Shown here piece after piece: positions 1 through 8,153 of a DNA stretch of 64,000 nucleotides. The notes under the pieces were generated by a model. It saw only the letters and a program-made list of their open reading frames with translations. It searched no databases and had not been told where the DNA came from. This stretch comes from Nonomuraea indica (GTDB taxonomy: Bacteria; Actinomycetota; Actinomycetes; Streptosporangiales; Streptosporangiaceae), in assembly GCF_002850745.1 (NCBI RefSeq), contig NZ_KZ559472.1, forward strand, positions 104,313 through 168,312, written 5' to 3'. A program made the position numbers and the translations under genes. The stretch's first letter is position 1; every line of letters begins with the position of its first letter.

Positions 1-1126
1 CCGCCACCGCGCCGGCGAAGGCGACGACGAGCGTCGCTCCGACGACGACCCGCCAGCCCGCAGGAGCCTGGTACCCCTGCTCCACGTAGGTCGCCGCGAC
101 ACCGTCCAGGCTGTCTTCGAGCCGCTCGCGCTCGCTGTCGGAGGTGCGGTGGATGGCGGGATCGACGATCAGTTCCGCGGGCTCCAGGTGGTAGCCGAGA
201 TCCCGTACGACCTTCGCGGGCAGGAAGATGCCCTGCAGGTGAGGGGCGGCGGGTTCGGCGGCGATCGCCGGAATGGTCGTGGTGGCCGGGGACGACTCGC
301 CGTTGCCGGACAGGTCGTACTCGATCGTCACCGTGTCGGCGTCCACGCCACCGGCCGCGAGGACCACGGCCGTGCCGTCATCCCAGGGGGTCGACGGGTC
401 TGCCGTCAGGTAGTGGAGCAGCGCCCGGTCACCGATGATCTCGGACGGTGAGACCATCTCCAGGTCGGGCAGGTCCACGCCGTCCATGTCCGGGCGGAAG
501 ACGCCGTCTTGACGCTGCCGGAAGCTCTGGGCCACCGGAACCCCGGGCAGCGCACGCTCGACGGCCGCCCGCACGGCGACCGTGTCCTGCTCCTCGAACG
601 CCGACACCACGAGGGCGCCGTGCCGGGCCTGGGGACCGTACTCCGACCTGTGCTGCGCGGTCAGGGCCACCGCGATGATCGTCACTGCCACCGCGACCGC
701 CGTCGCGTTCATCGTCGTCGCCACCGCGGGAGCCGTCCGGGGCCGGTCGTCGGCCAGCTCACCGGCCGCCAGGCGCGCCGGCAGCGGCAGCCGTCCGGCC
801 CACCGCGCGGGGACTCCCAGCACCCAGGAGGTGAACGGGCCCAGCCCGAGGAGGAGCAGGTGGCCGCCCAGCAAGGCCGCCGAAGTCGTCAGGAGGTATC
901 CGGGGCCGTCATAGTAGGCGTCCTCGTGCGTTGACCACGCGCCGCACACCAGCGTCGCGACGCCGATCGCCGACAGCACCGATCCGCAGACCACATAGGA
1001 CCGCTGCACACGGGTGCGGCGGCCACGCGGGCCGGAATGCGCCGCCAGCAGCACCGATCCGGCCGCGGACGCGACGGTGACGCTCAGCCCCAGGACGGGG
1101 ACCGCGAACAAGATCGCGTCGAACAT
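1..1126 (-). CDS. FtsX-type ABC transporter permease, C-terminus beyond window
   Basis: The reading frame is open from the ATG at 1126 to the window edge, giving about 375 residues without a stop, so the protein is cut at its C-terminus. Hydrophobic segments lie near residues 3-25, 44-64 and 75-100. The phrase LAAGELADDRPRTAPAVATTM then leads into a fourth segment (about 130-150), which is the usual junction in FtsX/MacB permeases. A long soluble extracytoplasmic domain (about 155-350) follows, and another membrane segment starts at the edge (WRVVVGATLVVAFAGAV). It lies 80 bp downstream of the M50 peptidase gene on the same strand and may export the product of that cluster. Its ATPase partner would have to lie outside the window. 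The start is uncertain because full-length FtsX-like permeases often have an earlier first half. Confidence 0.75.
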   Translation of the reverse strand, partial: MFDAILFAVPVLGLSVTVASAAGSVLLAAHSGPRGRRTRVQRSYVVCGSVLSAIGVATLVCGAWSTHEDAYYDGPGYLLTTSAALLGGHLLLLGLGPFTSWVLGVPARWAGRLPLPARLAAGELADDRPRTAPAVATTMNATAVAVAVTIIAVALTAQHRSEYGPQARHGALVVSAFEEQDTVAVRAAVERALPGVPVAQSFRQRQDGVFRPDMDGVDLPDLEMVSPSEIIGDRALLHYLTADPSTPWDDGTAVVLAAGGVDADTVTIEYDLSGNGESSPATTTIPAIAAEPAAPHLQGIFLPAKVVRDLGYHLEPAELIVDPAIHRTSDSERERLEDSLDGVAATYVEQGYQAPAGWRVVVGATLVVAFAGAVA

Positions 1127-1206
1127 GGGCAGATGGTATGCCCACGGGCCGAGCGCGTCGACGGCTCACCGGCCCCGGCCCTGCTGCGGGAGGCCGGGCG
1201 GGCGGG

Positions 1207-2379
1207 TCACGCGGGGGAGGCGTCGAGGGCCACGCGCCCGAGCCGGCGCGCCCGCACGGCCAGCCACGCCGCGGCCCCCCAGGGGGCGAGGGCGACCGTG
1301 AGGCAGCCCACGGCGTACCAGAACCGCCAGGCGCCAGGCCCTGCCACCAGTTCCGCGGCCGCCCACTGCAGGAGGCCGGCGAGCACCGGCAGCACGAACA
1401 GGCCGACCCAGGCCGTCGCCACCAGCACCCCGGCGAGCCAGAGCCAGCGGAACCAGCGCCCCACGCGCAGGTCCCGCGGGTGGGCGGCGGCCAGCTCCGC
1501 CTCCTCCTCGGCGCCGAGCCGCCCGAAGGCCCGCCGACGCAGCAGCGACTGGACACGCCACAGGTCCTTGCAGCCCAGCGCGACGACCAGCACCCCGTAG
1601 AGGTCGGTACGCAGGAAGATCATGCACTGCCAGGCGATCTGGAACACCAGCACGTACGTCAGCGCCGGCAGGACGGCCCAGTCCGTCACCCACCGGAGCG
1701 CGAAGACGATCGCCAGCAGCAGCGAGTCGACGGCCAGGCCGGCCAGCAGCGGCCCGTAACGCTTGTGCCTCGGCACGGACCACAGCTGCGACAGGTCGGT
1801 CTCGAAGACCACGAACACCATCCGCCGGTCCACCCCGAACCGGGCCGGTACGCCGAGCGCGCGGGCCGCCAGCCAGTGCCAGCATTCGTGCAGCGCCGCC
1901 ACGGCGAGGAACATCGGGTACAGCAGGACGGTGCTGAGACCCGCGTCGGCGAAGAAGACGTCGTTCCCCGGGTCGGGCCGCAGCGCGGGGACGAGCGCCA
2001 GAACCCCCACGTTGACCAGGGCGGCGAGGCCGTACACCGTCCAGGCGACCCGCCCGAACAGCGGCGCCGCCCGTTCCGGCCGGATCCCGAACAGCCAGCG
2101 CCGGCCCTGGACCGGCGCGGTCGCCACCGGGGCCCGCTCCCCCTCGTCGACGAACCCCAGCTCGCGCAGCGCCTCCACGAACGCGGGCACGTCCACGGGC
2201 TCGCCGGCGTACTCCTCGGCCCGCCTGGCCGCCTCCTCCACGGTGCTGCCGGCCTGCAGCGCGGTGATCACCACTCCGCCGACCGCGGGGAGGGCGACGA
2301 ACGTGCCCGTCTCCGGGTCACCGACGAGCACCTCGTCGCCCTCGTCCACGAGGCTCAACGGGCGCAGCCGTACGGTCAT
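1207..2379 (-). CDS. M50-type membrane metallopeptidase with N-terminal PqqD-like (RRE) domain
   Basis: The protein has 390 residues. Residues 1-80 read as a PqqD-like winged helix (LRPLSLVDEGDEVLVGD, later ALRELGFVDEG), the fold used as a RiPP recognition element. The rest is a polytopic membrane protein with a zinc-protease motif H164-E-C-W-H168 in a transmembrane helix and a likely third ligand at D218 (LAGLAVDSLLL), as in site-2-protease (M50) families. The ATG overlaps the stop of the upstream ThiF-like gene (ATGA), so the two are translationally coupled. Family knowledge: membrane M50 proteases such as YydH occur in RiPP (epipeptide) clusters for leader processing. I infer it cleaves or exports the 19-aa peptide encoded upstream. 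A longer in-frame start inside the ThiF gene exists but is not credible. Confidence 0.85.
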   Translation of the reverse strand: MTVRLRPLSLVDEGDEVLVGDPETGTFVALPAVGGVVITALQAGSTVEEAARRAEEYAGEPVDVPAFVEALRELGFVDEGERAPVATAPVQGRRWLFGIRPERAAPLFGRVAWTVYGLAALVNVGVLALVPALRPDPGNDVFFADAGLSTVLLYPMFLAVAALHECWHWLAARALGVPARFGVDRRMVFVVFETDLSQLWSVPRHKRYGPLLAGLAVDSLLLAIVFALRWVTDWAVLPALTYVLVFQIAWQCMIFLRTDLYGVLVVALGCKDLWRVQSLLRRRAFGRLGAEEEAELAAAHPRDLRVGRWFRWLWLAGVLVATAWVGLFVLPVLAGLLQWAAAELVAGPGAWRFWYAVGCLTVALAPWGAAAWLAVRARRLGRVALDASPA

Positions 2380-3440
2380 GTGCCGCAGACCGGGCAGTCG
2401 GGTGTGGTGGCGAACGGCTGCCGCTCCGGCTGGAGGCCGTCGCGCAGGTCCAGCTTGACGTAGGCGCCGGCCGCGACCGGCGGCTCGAAACGCGTGAGGT
2501 AGCGCAGCGCCTCGTACGCCACCAGGGAGCCGATCTGCATGGCCAGCGGGCCGATCAGCGTGTTCGTCACCGTGATGGCGCCCCGGTTGCGCTCGAAGAA
2601 GCCCTCGGCCGACGCGTCGTCGAGACCGGCGCGGTTCTCCCAGTCGCACCGCACGCAGGCGCTGTTGCCCGGGTCGACGGAGTAGTACATCACCTGGGAG
2701 CGCGTCATGCCGCCCACCACGAGGGGCACGCGCGCGCGGACGGCCGCCTCGTTGACCCACAGGTGCGCCTCCGGGTGGCCGTCCAGTCCGCCCGCGACGA
2801 GATCGACTCCGTCGACGAGGTCCTTGAGGTCCTCCGGGCCGGTGATCCACCGGTCCACGCCGCGCACCTCGATGGACGGGTCGTACTCGCGCACCCATTC
2901 GGCCGCGCGCTCGACCTTGGAGCGCCCGATGTCGGCGTGCCGGTAGAGGAACTGCCTGGCGAAGTTGCGCGGCTCGACGTCGTCACGGTCGACGAGCGTC
3001 AGCCTGCCGACGCCCAGGCCGGCCAGCGACTGCACGAGTGACGAGCCTCCGCCGCCGACTCCCAGCACGAGCACGTGCGCGTCGCGCAACCGGCGCACGA
3101 ACTCCGCCCGCGGCCGGTCGAGCCCGGAGTAGGAGCCGAAGAAGGCGAGGTTGGAGAAGTGCCGCTCGTCCGGCCCCGGCTCGCCCAGCGAGCGCTGCTC
3201 CTCGTACTCGACCAGGCCCAGCGAGTCCAGCACCTCCAGGGCGGCGGTCATGTCCGCTTCGGGCACCGACAGCGCGGTGGCCAGCGCCTCAGGAGTGCGC
3301 GGCTCCCGGCGCAGCTCCGCGAAGAGAGCGGCCACCTGGCCGTCCGGATCCCCCAGGGTGATCACTTCGCGGGGGTCGAACAGGACGAGCAGTTCGTCGC
3401 CCATCGACTCCCACAGGCATTCCTTCAGCACAACCCGCAT
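2376..3440 (-). CDS. ThiF/E1-like adenylating enzyme with N-terminal PqqD-like (RRE) domain
   Basis: The protein has 354 residues. Residues 1-82 resemble PqqD (KECLWESMGDELLVLFDP, then LEVLDSLGLVEYE), a peptide-binding winged helix. From about residue 120 it is a ThiF/MoeB/HesA fold: the Gly-rich nucleotide loop GVGGGGSS (127-134), D151, N159/R162, K175 in IGRSK, and D220. Two CxxC pairs (C262/C265 and C349/C352) form the usual structural zinc site. Such proteins adenylate the C-terminus of a peptide or small protein; MccB (microcin C7) and PaaA (pantocin) act on short ribosomal peptides. A ribosome-binding site GAGGAG precedes the ATG. It sits downstream of a 19-codon gene and a stem-loop, and overlaps the M50 gene by 4 bp, so I read it as the modifying enzyme of a RiPP operon. 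Confidence 0.9.
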   Translation of the reverse strand: MRVVLKECLWESMGDELLVLFDPREVITLGDPDGQVAALFAELRREPRTPEALATALSVPEADMTAALEVLDSLGLVEYEEQRSLGEPGPDERHFSNLAFFGSYSGLDRPRAEFVRRLRDAHVLVLGVGGGGSSLVQSLAGLGVGRLTLVDRDDVEPRNFARQFLYRHADIGRSKVERAAEWVREYDPSIEVRGVDRWITGPEDLKDLVDGVDLVAGGLDGHPEAHLWVNEAAVRARVPLVVGGMTRSQVMYYSVDPGNSACVRCDWENRAGLDDASAEGFFERNRGAITVTNTLIGPLAMQIGSLVAYEALRYLTRFEPPVAAGAYVKLDLRDGLQPERQPFATTPDCPVCGT

Positions 3441-3456
3441 CGCATCTCCTCAACCT

Positions 3457-3488
3457 GAAGGCGGGGACGGACATCCGCCCCCGCCTTC
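3457..3488 (-). terminator. Stem-loop between precursor gene and ThiF gene (attenuator-like)
   Basis: Arms GAAGGCGGGGACGGA (3457-3471) and TCCGCCCCCGCCTTC (3474-3488) pair over 15 positions with one G-T pair and almost no loop. The hairpin lies in the leader between the 19-codon gene and the ThiF-like gene. In RiPP operons a partial terminator at this place raises precursor mRNA above enzyme mRNA. No U-run follows, so the terminator strength is inferred. Confidence 0.6.
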
Positions 3489-3516
3489 TGCCGCACCTGT
3501 GTGAACGGTGCTGGGT

Positions 3517-3576
3517 TTAGTGGGGGCCGTTGACCGTGGCCTTGATGGCCTCGACCTTGCGGATCTCGATCTTCAT
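3517..3576 (-). CDS. Putative 19-aa RiPP precursor peptide
   Basis: The ORF encodes MKIEIRKVEAIKATVNGPH and a TAA stop. It is preceded by a near-perfect Shine-Dalgarno (AGGGAGG, 6-7 bp before the ATG), which is stronger than those of most genes here. It is the first gene of the locus, followed by a stem-loop and then by two enzymes that both carry PqqD-like peptide-binding domains. The peptide has no signal sequence and no Cys, Ser or Tyr. Its charged, amphipathic N-terminal half (KIEIRKVEAIK) could serve as leader and the short TVNGPH tail as core, with Asn16 and the C-terminal His as possible targets of an adenylating enzyme. The gene is below the size limit of routine gene callers. The function is inferred entirely from context. 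Confidence 0.75.
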   Translation of the reverse strand: MKIEIRKVEAIKATVNGPH

Positions 3577-3641
3577 GACGTACCTCCCTTTCTGGATTGC
3601 GCGATCAACGATGCGCCGGGAGCGCCATACAATCGCCACAC

Positions 3642-6443
3642 ATGCACCACAGGTTTGGGTTACTCGGCCCGGTCCTCGTGCGACTGGACGACGGAGGCTA
3701 CGCGCGGCTCAGCGGCAGACAGCGGTCGGTACTCGCCGTGCTGCTGCTGCACGCCAACACGCCGGTCACCCGCGGCCGGCTGGAGGCCGCGGTGTGGGAC
3801 TCCCCGCCCGCCTCGGCGGTCGCCAACCTCCAGACCTACGTCGCGCAGCTCCGCCGGATCGAGCCGGTGGCCGGCCGCCTGGTCACCAGGGGCTCCGGCT
3901 ACGTGCTGGAGGTCGCACCCGACGAGGTCGACCTGCTCGCCTTCCAGGACGAGGTGCGCCAGGCCCGGCTGGAGGCCGAGCCGGCCGCCCGCGCCGACCG
4001 GCTGCGCAGGGCGATCGACCTGTGGCGCGGGCGCGCCGCCGAGGACGCCCCGCTGTCCGCGGTGGCGAGCGCCCAACTCGCCGAGCTGGAGGACCAGCTC
4101 GACGAGGCGCGCTGTGAGTGGGCCGAGGCCGGGCTGGCGTCGGGCCGGCACGCCGACGTGGTCGGCGAGCTGCGCGCGATGCTCGCCGAGCATCCGATCC
4201 GGGAACGCGGGTGGGAGCTGCTCATCCTGGCGCTCTCCCGCGCGGGACGCCGGGCCGAGGCTCTGGCCGCCTACCGGCAGGCCCGCGCGGCCCTGGTCTC
4301 CGAGCTCGGCATCGAACCAGGCCCCGCCCTGCGCCGGCTCCAGTCGGACGTCCTGTCGGGAGAGCTGCCACCGCCTTCCCGGTCGATCTGCCAGCTGCCG
4401 GCCGACATCGGGGACTTCGTCGGCAGGGAAGCCGAGCTCGCCCGTCTCTCCGCCCTCTGCTCGCCCGGCGCGCCCGTGCCGCCCGTCGTGGTCATCACCG
4501 GCCCGCCCGGGGTGGGCAAGAGCACGCTGGCCCTGCACGCCGCCCACCGGTTCCGGCCGGCCTTCCCCGACGGGCAGCTCTACCTGCGGCTCGGCGTGCC
4601 CACGCCGCGCACTCCCGCCGCTCTGCTCGCCGAGCTGCTGCGGGCGCTGAACGCCCACGTCATCCCGGAGTCGGTCGAGGAACGGGCCACCCTCTACAGG
4701 TCGCTGGTCGCCGACCGGTCCATGCTCATCGTGCTGGAGGACGCGGCCGACGAGCAGCAGGTCGTCCCGCTGCTGCCGGGCACTCCGCGCTCCGCCGTCA
4801 TCGTGACCAGCCGCGGGCCCCTTCCCGCGCTGCCGGGCGCGTCCGTCGTCCCGCTCGCGGTCCCCTCGCCCGAGGAGGCGCGCAGGCTCCTCGAAGGCAT
4901 CGTGGGCGAGGCCCGGGTGCGGGCCGACCTGGACGCGGCGACGTCGATCCTGCACGCGTGCGGCCTGCTGCCGCTGGCCATCAGGGTCGCCGGGGCCCGC
5001 CTGGCCACCCGGCCCGGGTGGCCGCTGCGCGTCCTGGCCGACCGATTGTCCTCGGCCGGGGCGCTCGACGAGCTCTCCATCAGGGACCAGGACGTCCGCG
5101 CCCACTTCGCCGTCAGCTACGCCGCCCTGCCCGGCTCCGCCCGCCGGGCCTTCAGGCTGCTGGGCCTGGCCGGGCTGAGGAGCGCCGCCGAGTGGGCGGT
5201 GGCCGCCCTCATGGGCGGCTCGCTCCGCGAGGCGGAGCAGGCCCTGGAGAGGCTCACGCTCGCCGGTCTGGTCACCGCCGACGAGTCCGGCCAGAGTGGT
5301 CAGTCGCGTTACCGCATGCACGACCTGCTCGTCGCCTACGCCCGCGAACGGGCGTACGCCGAGGAGAGTCCCGCGGAGCGGCACGCGGCCGTGGCGCGGT
5401 TCACCGGCGAATGCCTGCTCCTGCTGCGCGAGGCGGCCCAGGAGTACCCGCCCCCGATGATCCCGCCCACCCCCTGGACCACGACGCGGAGGCTGACGGG
5501 CTCCCGGCGCGACTGGCTGCACGCCGAGCGCGCGACGCTGATCACCGCGGTCGGCCTCGCGGAACCGCGGACGGCCGCCGGGATCGCCCACCACCTCTCC
5601 CCGTTCCTCGTCGTCAACGGGTTCGCCGACGAGGCGATCGGCCTGCTCGAACAGGTCGCCCGTCGCTCACCGGACCAGCGGACCGCGCTGCTGACCGGGC
5701 TCGTCCTGGCCGACATCGCCCTCGAACACCGGCGGCTGAGCGACGCCCGCGCCATGCTGGAGGACCTCGCCCGCCGGTCGTCCACGGCGGCCGACCGGCA
5801 CGCCGCCCTCTACGTGACGACCGGGTTCGGCATCTGCCACCTCCTCGAAGGCGACCCCGAGACCGCCCGCCCCCTCATCACCCGCGCCATCGCCGGCTTC
5901 CACGCCCGGGGAGACCCGGGCGGCCTGGTCAACGCCCTGATCACCGCCGCCGGCATCCGCATGACCACCGGGGAGCACGGGGAGGCGATCTCCGTGTGCC
6001 GTCGCGGTCTCGCGCTCATCGGTGAGCGGAGGTACGGCGACTACACCGTCCGGTTCCACCGCATCCTCGGCATCTCCCTGTACGAGATGGGCCGGACCGA
6101 GGAGGCCATCCACCACTACGAGGAGAGCATCGGGCTCAGCAGGGAACTCGGGTGGGGACCCGGAGAGCAGATCACGCTGCGCAGGCTGGGCGAGGCGTAC
6201 GGCAGGCTCGGGCGTTTCGAGGAGGCGACCGCGGTGCTCGCCCGCTGCCGGGAGATGTTCGCCGCGACAGGCGACGCCTACGGCGAGGCGCTGACCGCCT
6301 ACACCCTGGGCGAGGTGACCCTCGCCCAGGGCCGTCCGGACGAGGCACGGTCGTTCTTCGTCCGCTGCCACACCCTCACCGACGAGCCCGCTCTCAGGGC
6401 CAGGGCCCACGCGCACCTCACCGCCCTGTCCCACGCGGAGTGA
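3642..6443 (+). CDS. SARP/AfsR-family transcriptional activator with NB-ARC and TPR domains
   Basis: The protein has 933 residues. An OmpR-type winged helix (about 1-90; FGLLGPV, AAVWDSPP) and a bacterial transcriptional activation domain (about 95-245) are followed by an NB-ARC ATPase with Walker A GPPGVGKST near residue 290. A long C-terminal stretch of TPR-like helices ends at the stop. I start at the ATG at 3642 (MHHRFGLLGPV) rather than the in-frame ATG at 3597: the family begins this way, and a TACAAT hexamer at 3628-3633 would give a nearly leaderless transcript. It is divergent from the 19-aa peptide gene, with 65 bp between them, and is the obvious candidate activator of the RiPP operon. 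AfsR-type proteins of this layout activate secondary-metabolite genes. Confidence 0.9.
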   Translation: MHHRFGLLGPVLVRLDDGGYARLSGRQRSVLAVLLLHANTPVTRGRLEAAVWDSPPASAVANLQTYVAQLRRIEPVAGRLVTRGSGYVLEVAPDEVDLLAFQDEVRQARLEAEPAARADRLRRAIDLWRGRAAEDAPLSAVASAQLAELEDQLDEARCEWAEAGLASGRHADVVGELRAMLAEHPIRERGWELLILALSRAGRRAEALAAYRQARAALVSELGIEPGPALRRLQSDVLSGELPPPSRSICQLPADIGDFVGREAELARLSALCSPGAPVPPVVVITGPPGVGKSTLALHAAHRFRPAFPDGQLYLRLGVPTPRTPAALLAELLRALNAHVIPESVEERATLYRSLVADRSMLIVLEDAADEQQVVPLLPGTPRSAVIVTSRGPLPALPGASVVPLAVPSPEEARRLLEGIVGEARVRADLDAATSILHACGLLPLAIRVAGARLATRPGWPLRVLADRLSSAGALDELSIRDQDVRAHFAVSYAALPGSARRAFRLLGLAGLRSAAEWAVAALMGGSLREAEQALERLTLAGLVTADESGQSGQSRYRMHDLLVAYARERAYAEESPAERHAAVARFTGECLLLLREAAQEYPPPMIPPTPWTTTRRLTGSRRDWLHAERATLITAVGLAEPRTAAGIAHHLSPFLVVNGFADEAIGLLEQVARRSPDQRTALLTGLVLADIALEHRRLSDARAMLEDLARRSSTAADRHAALYVTTGFGICHLLEGDPETARPLITRAIAGFHARGDPGGLVNALITAAGIRMTTGEHGEAISVCRRGLALIGERRYGDYTVRFHRILGISLYEMGRTEEAIHHYEESIGLSRELGWGPGEQITLRRLGEAYGRLGRFEEATAVLARCREMFAATGDAYGEALTAYTLGEVTLAQGRPDEARSFFVRCHTLTDEPALRARAHAHLTALSHAE

Positions 6444-6474
6444 CCGCCGCGGAAGGTCGCTCGCGCCCGGCCCG

Positions 6475-6511
6475 CCGCGCGCTTGCGCGCGGCCCGCCGC
6501 GACGGCGGGCC
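6475..6511. terminator. Tandem hairpins, bidirectional terminator
   Basis: Two perfect inverted repeats follow one another: CCGCGCGC-TT-GCGCGCGG (6475-6492) and GGCCCGCCG-CGA-CGGCGGGCC (6491-6511). They lie between the convergent SARP gene and the M23 peptidase gene, and end six bases before the latter's stop codon, so they can terminate both. Confidence 0.7.
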
Positions 6512-6516
6512 GGGGC

Positions 6517-7416
6517 TCAGCCGCAGTGTTCGAAGGGGCTGGTGTAGGTGCTGCTGCCGACCGAGCCGCCCCACCTGACGCACTGTCCGGCGGCGGCGCG
6601 CTTCACCGGCCCCGCGTAGTAGCCGTAGCTGCCCGAGTCGGTCGTCCTGCTCTCCCCTTGCGGTTCCAGGAAGGCCGACACCGACGACGGCGAGCCGAGG
6701 TTCGTCGTCTTCAGCGTCACGACGCAGTTGGAGCCGTTGCCCGCGTTGTAGAGCAGGTAGGTGCTGCCGCCGACGAGGCCGGCCGAGTCGACGACCGCGT
6801 AACCGTCACCGCAGACCTCCTGGGGGGTGTAGGGGTTGCCGCTGCAGGCGTTGCTGCTCTTGACGGCCTTCTTCTGGCCCAGGGACACGGTCACGCCGTC
6901 CACGGTGGGGCTGGTGTCCATGGTGCCGCTGGAGGTCCGCTGCTCGTAGTGCAGGTGCGGGGCGGAGGAGCCGCCTGTCGAGCCGACGGTGCCGATCGTG
7001 GTGCCCTGGCCGACGCTCATGGAGCCGCCGGCCGACCTCACCATGGTCGCGAGGTGGGCGTAGCGGGTCCTGGTGCCGTCGCTGTGCCTGACCTCGACCC
7101 ACTTGCCGTAGCTCGTGCTTCCCGCGTCGTGGAAGTACGCGGTGCCGGAGGCGGTGGCGCGCACCGTCTCGCCGTTGATGTCGTCGCCCCCGTAGTCCTG
7201 CCAGTCGAGGGCGCCCGACGGGCTGTGGCCGGGGCTCCAGTTGTTGGCGTAGAAGGTCTTCCCGCAGTTGAACGGGCTCTTGTGGGTGACGGCCAGGGCG
7301 CCGGCGGCCTCGGCGGAGGCGGCGTGGGGAAGCAGCGCCGCCGCGAGGGCGGCGACGAGGGAAAGGGTCGCGAACCTGAGGGTCATGGGCCGGACCGGCC
7401 TGCTGGTGGGGGGCAT
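6517..7416 (-). CDS. Secreted M23-family (LytM-like) metallopeptidase
   Basis: The protein has 299 residues with a Sec signal peptide (about 1-38, ending AASAEA). The peptidase domain shows the zinc ligands H64 and D71 (GHSPSGALDW) and the H154-L-H156 motif (SSAPHLHYEQ) typical of M23 endopeptidases that cut peptidoglycan cross-bridges. After about residue 165 comes a non-catalytic C-terminal region with paired cysteines. I take the ATG at 7416 because GAGGTG lies a few bases upstream; the in-frame ATG at 7434 has no such site. It probably acts outside the cell in wall remodelling or lysis of other bacteria. Confidence 0.85.
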   Translation of the reverse strand: MPPTSRPVRPMTLRFATLSLVAALAAALLPHAASAEAAGALAVTHKSPFNCGKTFYANNWSPGHSPSGALDWQDYGGDDINGETVRATASGTAYFHDAGSTSYGKWVEVRHSDGTRTRYAHLATMVRSAGGSMSVGQGTTIGTVGSTGGSSAPHLHYEQRTSSGTMDTSPTVDGVTVSLGQKKAVKSSNACSGNPYTPQEVCGDGYAVVDSAGLVGGSTYLLYNAGNGSNCVVTLKTTNLGSPSSVSAFLEPQGESRTTDSGSYGYYAGPVKRAAAGQCVRWGGSVGSSTYTSPFEHCG

Positions 7417-7850
7417 GCTCACCTCTTCGGGCAAGGGGGGGTACCCGGTTCCTTGATGTCGGCGAGCCCGTGGCGGCAGAGTTGCTTCGACGGCATGATG
7501 ATCGGAATCGGTGGGAGAGAAGGGGCGCCGTCAGGGGACGTCTCGACATCTCACCGCCCGTGGACCGGGCGGATTGATCGTGAACATATATCTGAAATAT
7601 GTCTTCATCAATGCCTGCCGGCCTGAAATATTCCGGCCTCGCTCGGCCTCGGTGTCCCGTAGGCGCCTCAGGTGCGGCGGAACGGCCGAACGGACCGGTC
7701 AGGAATCGAGAAGCGGCGAGCCTGCGGTCCTCCCTAGCGTCGTCGCCATGCCCCCGCATCGCATCACGCGCCCTCGAAGCGGCGGCCGCCACCGCCTCCG
7801 GCCTGGACACGTCGCTGTGAGCACCGGACACCGGTGAAAGGAGTTCTCCC
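7417..7850. other. Gene-free 434-bp regulatory region
   Basis: I find no convincing gene. The right half includes the ribosome-binding site (AAAGGAG, about 7837-7843) of the truncated AraC gene. The middle is unusually AT-rich for this genome and holds an inverted repeat (7584-7602, listed separately) that should belong to the promoter of the M23 peptidase. I looked for a ydaO (c-di-AMP) riboswitch, common before such peptidases, and could not support one. Confidence 0.5.
7584..7602. promoter_or_regulatory. AT-rich inverted repeat upstream of M23 peptidase
   Basis: ACATAT (7584-7589) and ATATGT (7597-7602) form a 6-bp inverted repeat with 7 bases between. It is in an AT-rich patch 168 bp upstream of the M23 start, in a GC-rich genome. 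It could be a regulator site or part of a promoter; no cognate regulator is identified. Confidence 0.35.
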
Positions 7851-8126
7851 ATGTGTCACCCCTCGTGGGGCCGCGCACTCGCCACGGCGCAGCGCCTCAG
7901 CGACCTCGCGCGGCTGCGCCGCGTCCGCGACCGGATCGACCGCGAGTACGCGCAGCCCCTGGACGTCGAGGCGCTCGCCCGCGCCGCGAACATGTCTGCC
8001 GAGCACCTCAGCCGCGAGTTCCGGCGCGCGTACGGCGAGTCGCCACACGCCTATCTGATGACGCGGCGCATCGAGCGGGCGATGACGCTGCTGCACCACG
8101 GCGACAAGAACCCCCTCCCCGGCTGA
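7851..8126 (+). pseudogene. Truncated AraC-family regulator
   Basis: The frame encodes 91 residues from an ATG with a good ribosome-binding site (AAAGGAG). Residues 20-85 match the first helix-turn-helix of a common actinobacterial AraC protein (RRVRDRIDREY, LDVEALARAANMS, HLSREFRRAYGESPHAYLMTRRIERAMTLL). The match stops abruptly after LLHHGDKN, and PLPG with a TGA follows. The second HTH, which family members need for DNA binding and which normally extends the protein by 40-60 residues, is absent in all frames downstream. I therefore call it a 3'-truncated remnant. The oppositely oriented monooxygenase-like gene begins its 3' end only 28 bp further on, probably at the deletion junction. Confidence 0.75.
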
Positions 8127-8153
8127 CCTGGCGCCACGAACGTGCGGAGGTCG

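Noticed and set aside
2379..2898. Extension of the M50 gene to a 563-codon frame
   Set aside because: The extra 173 codons lie entirely inside the ThiF gene and give an Arg/Gly-rich shadow, while the ATGA overlap at 2376-2379 gives a proper start.
7417..7700. ydaO-type riboswitch before the M23 peptidase
   Set aside because: Such riboswitches often precede wall-hydrolase genes in actinomycetes, but I could not find the conserved core or pairing stems.
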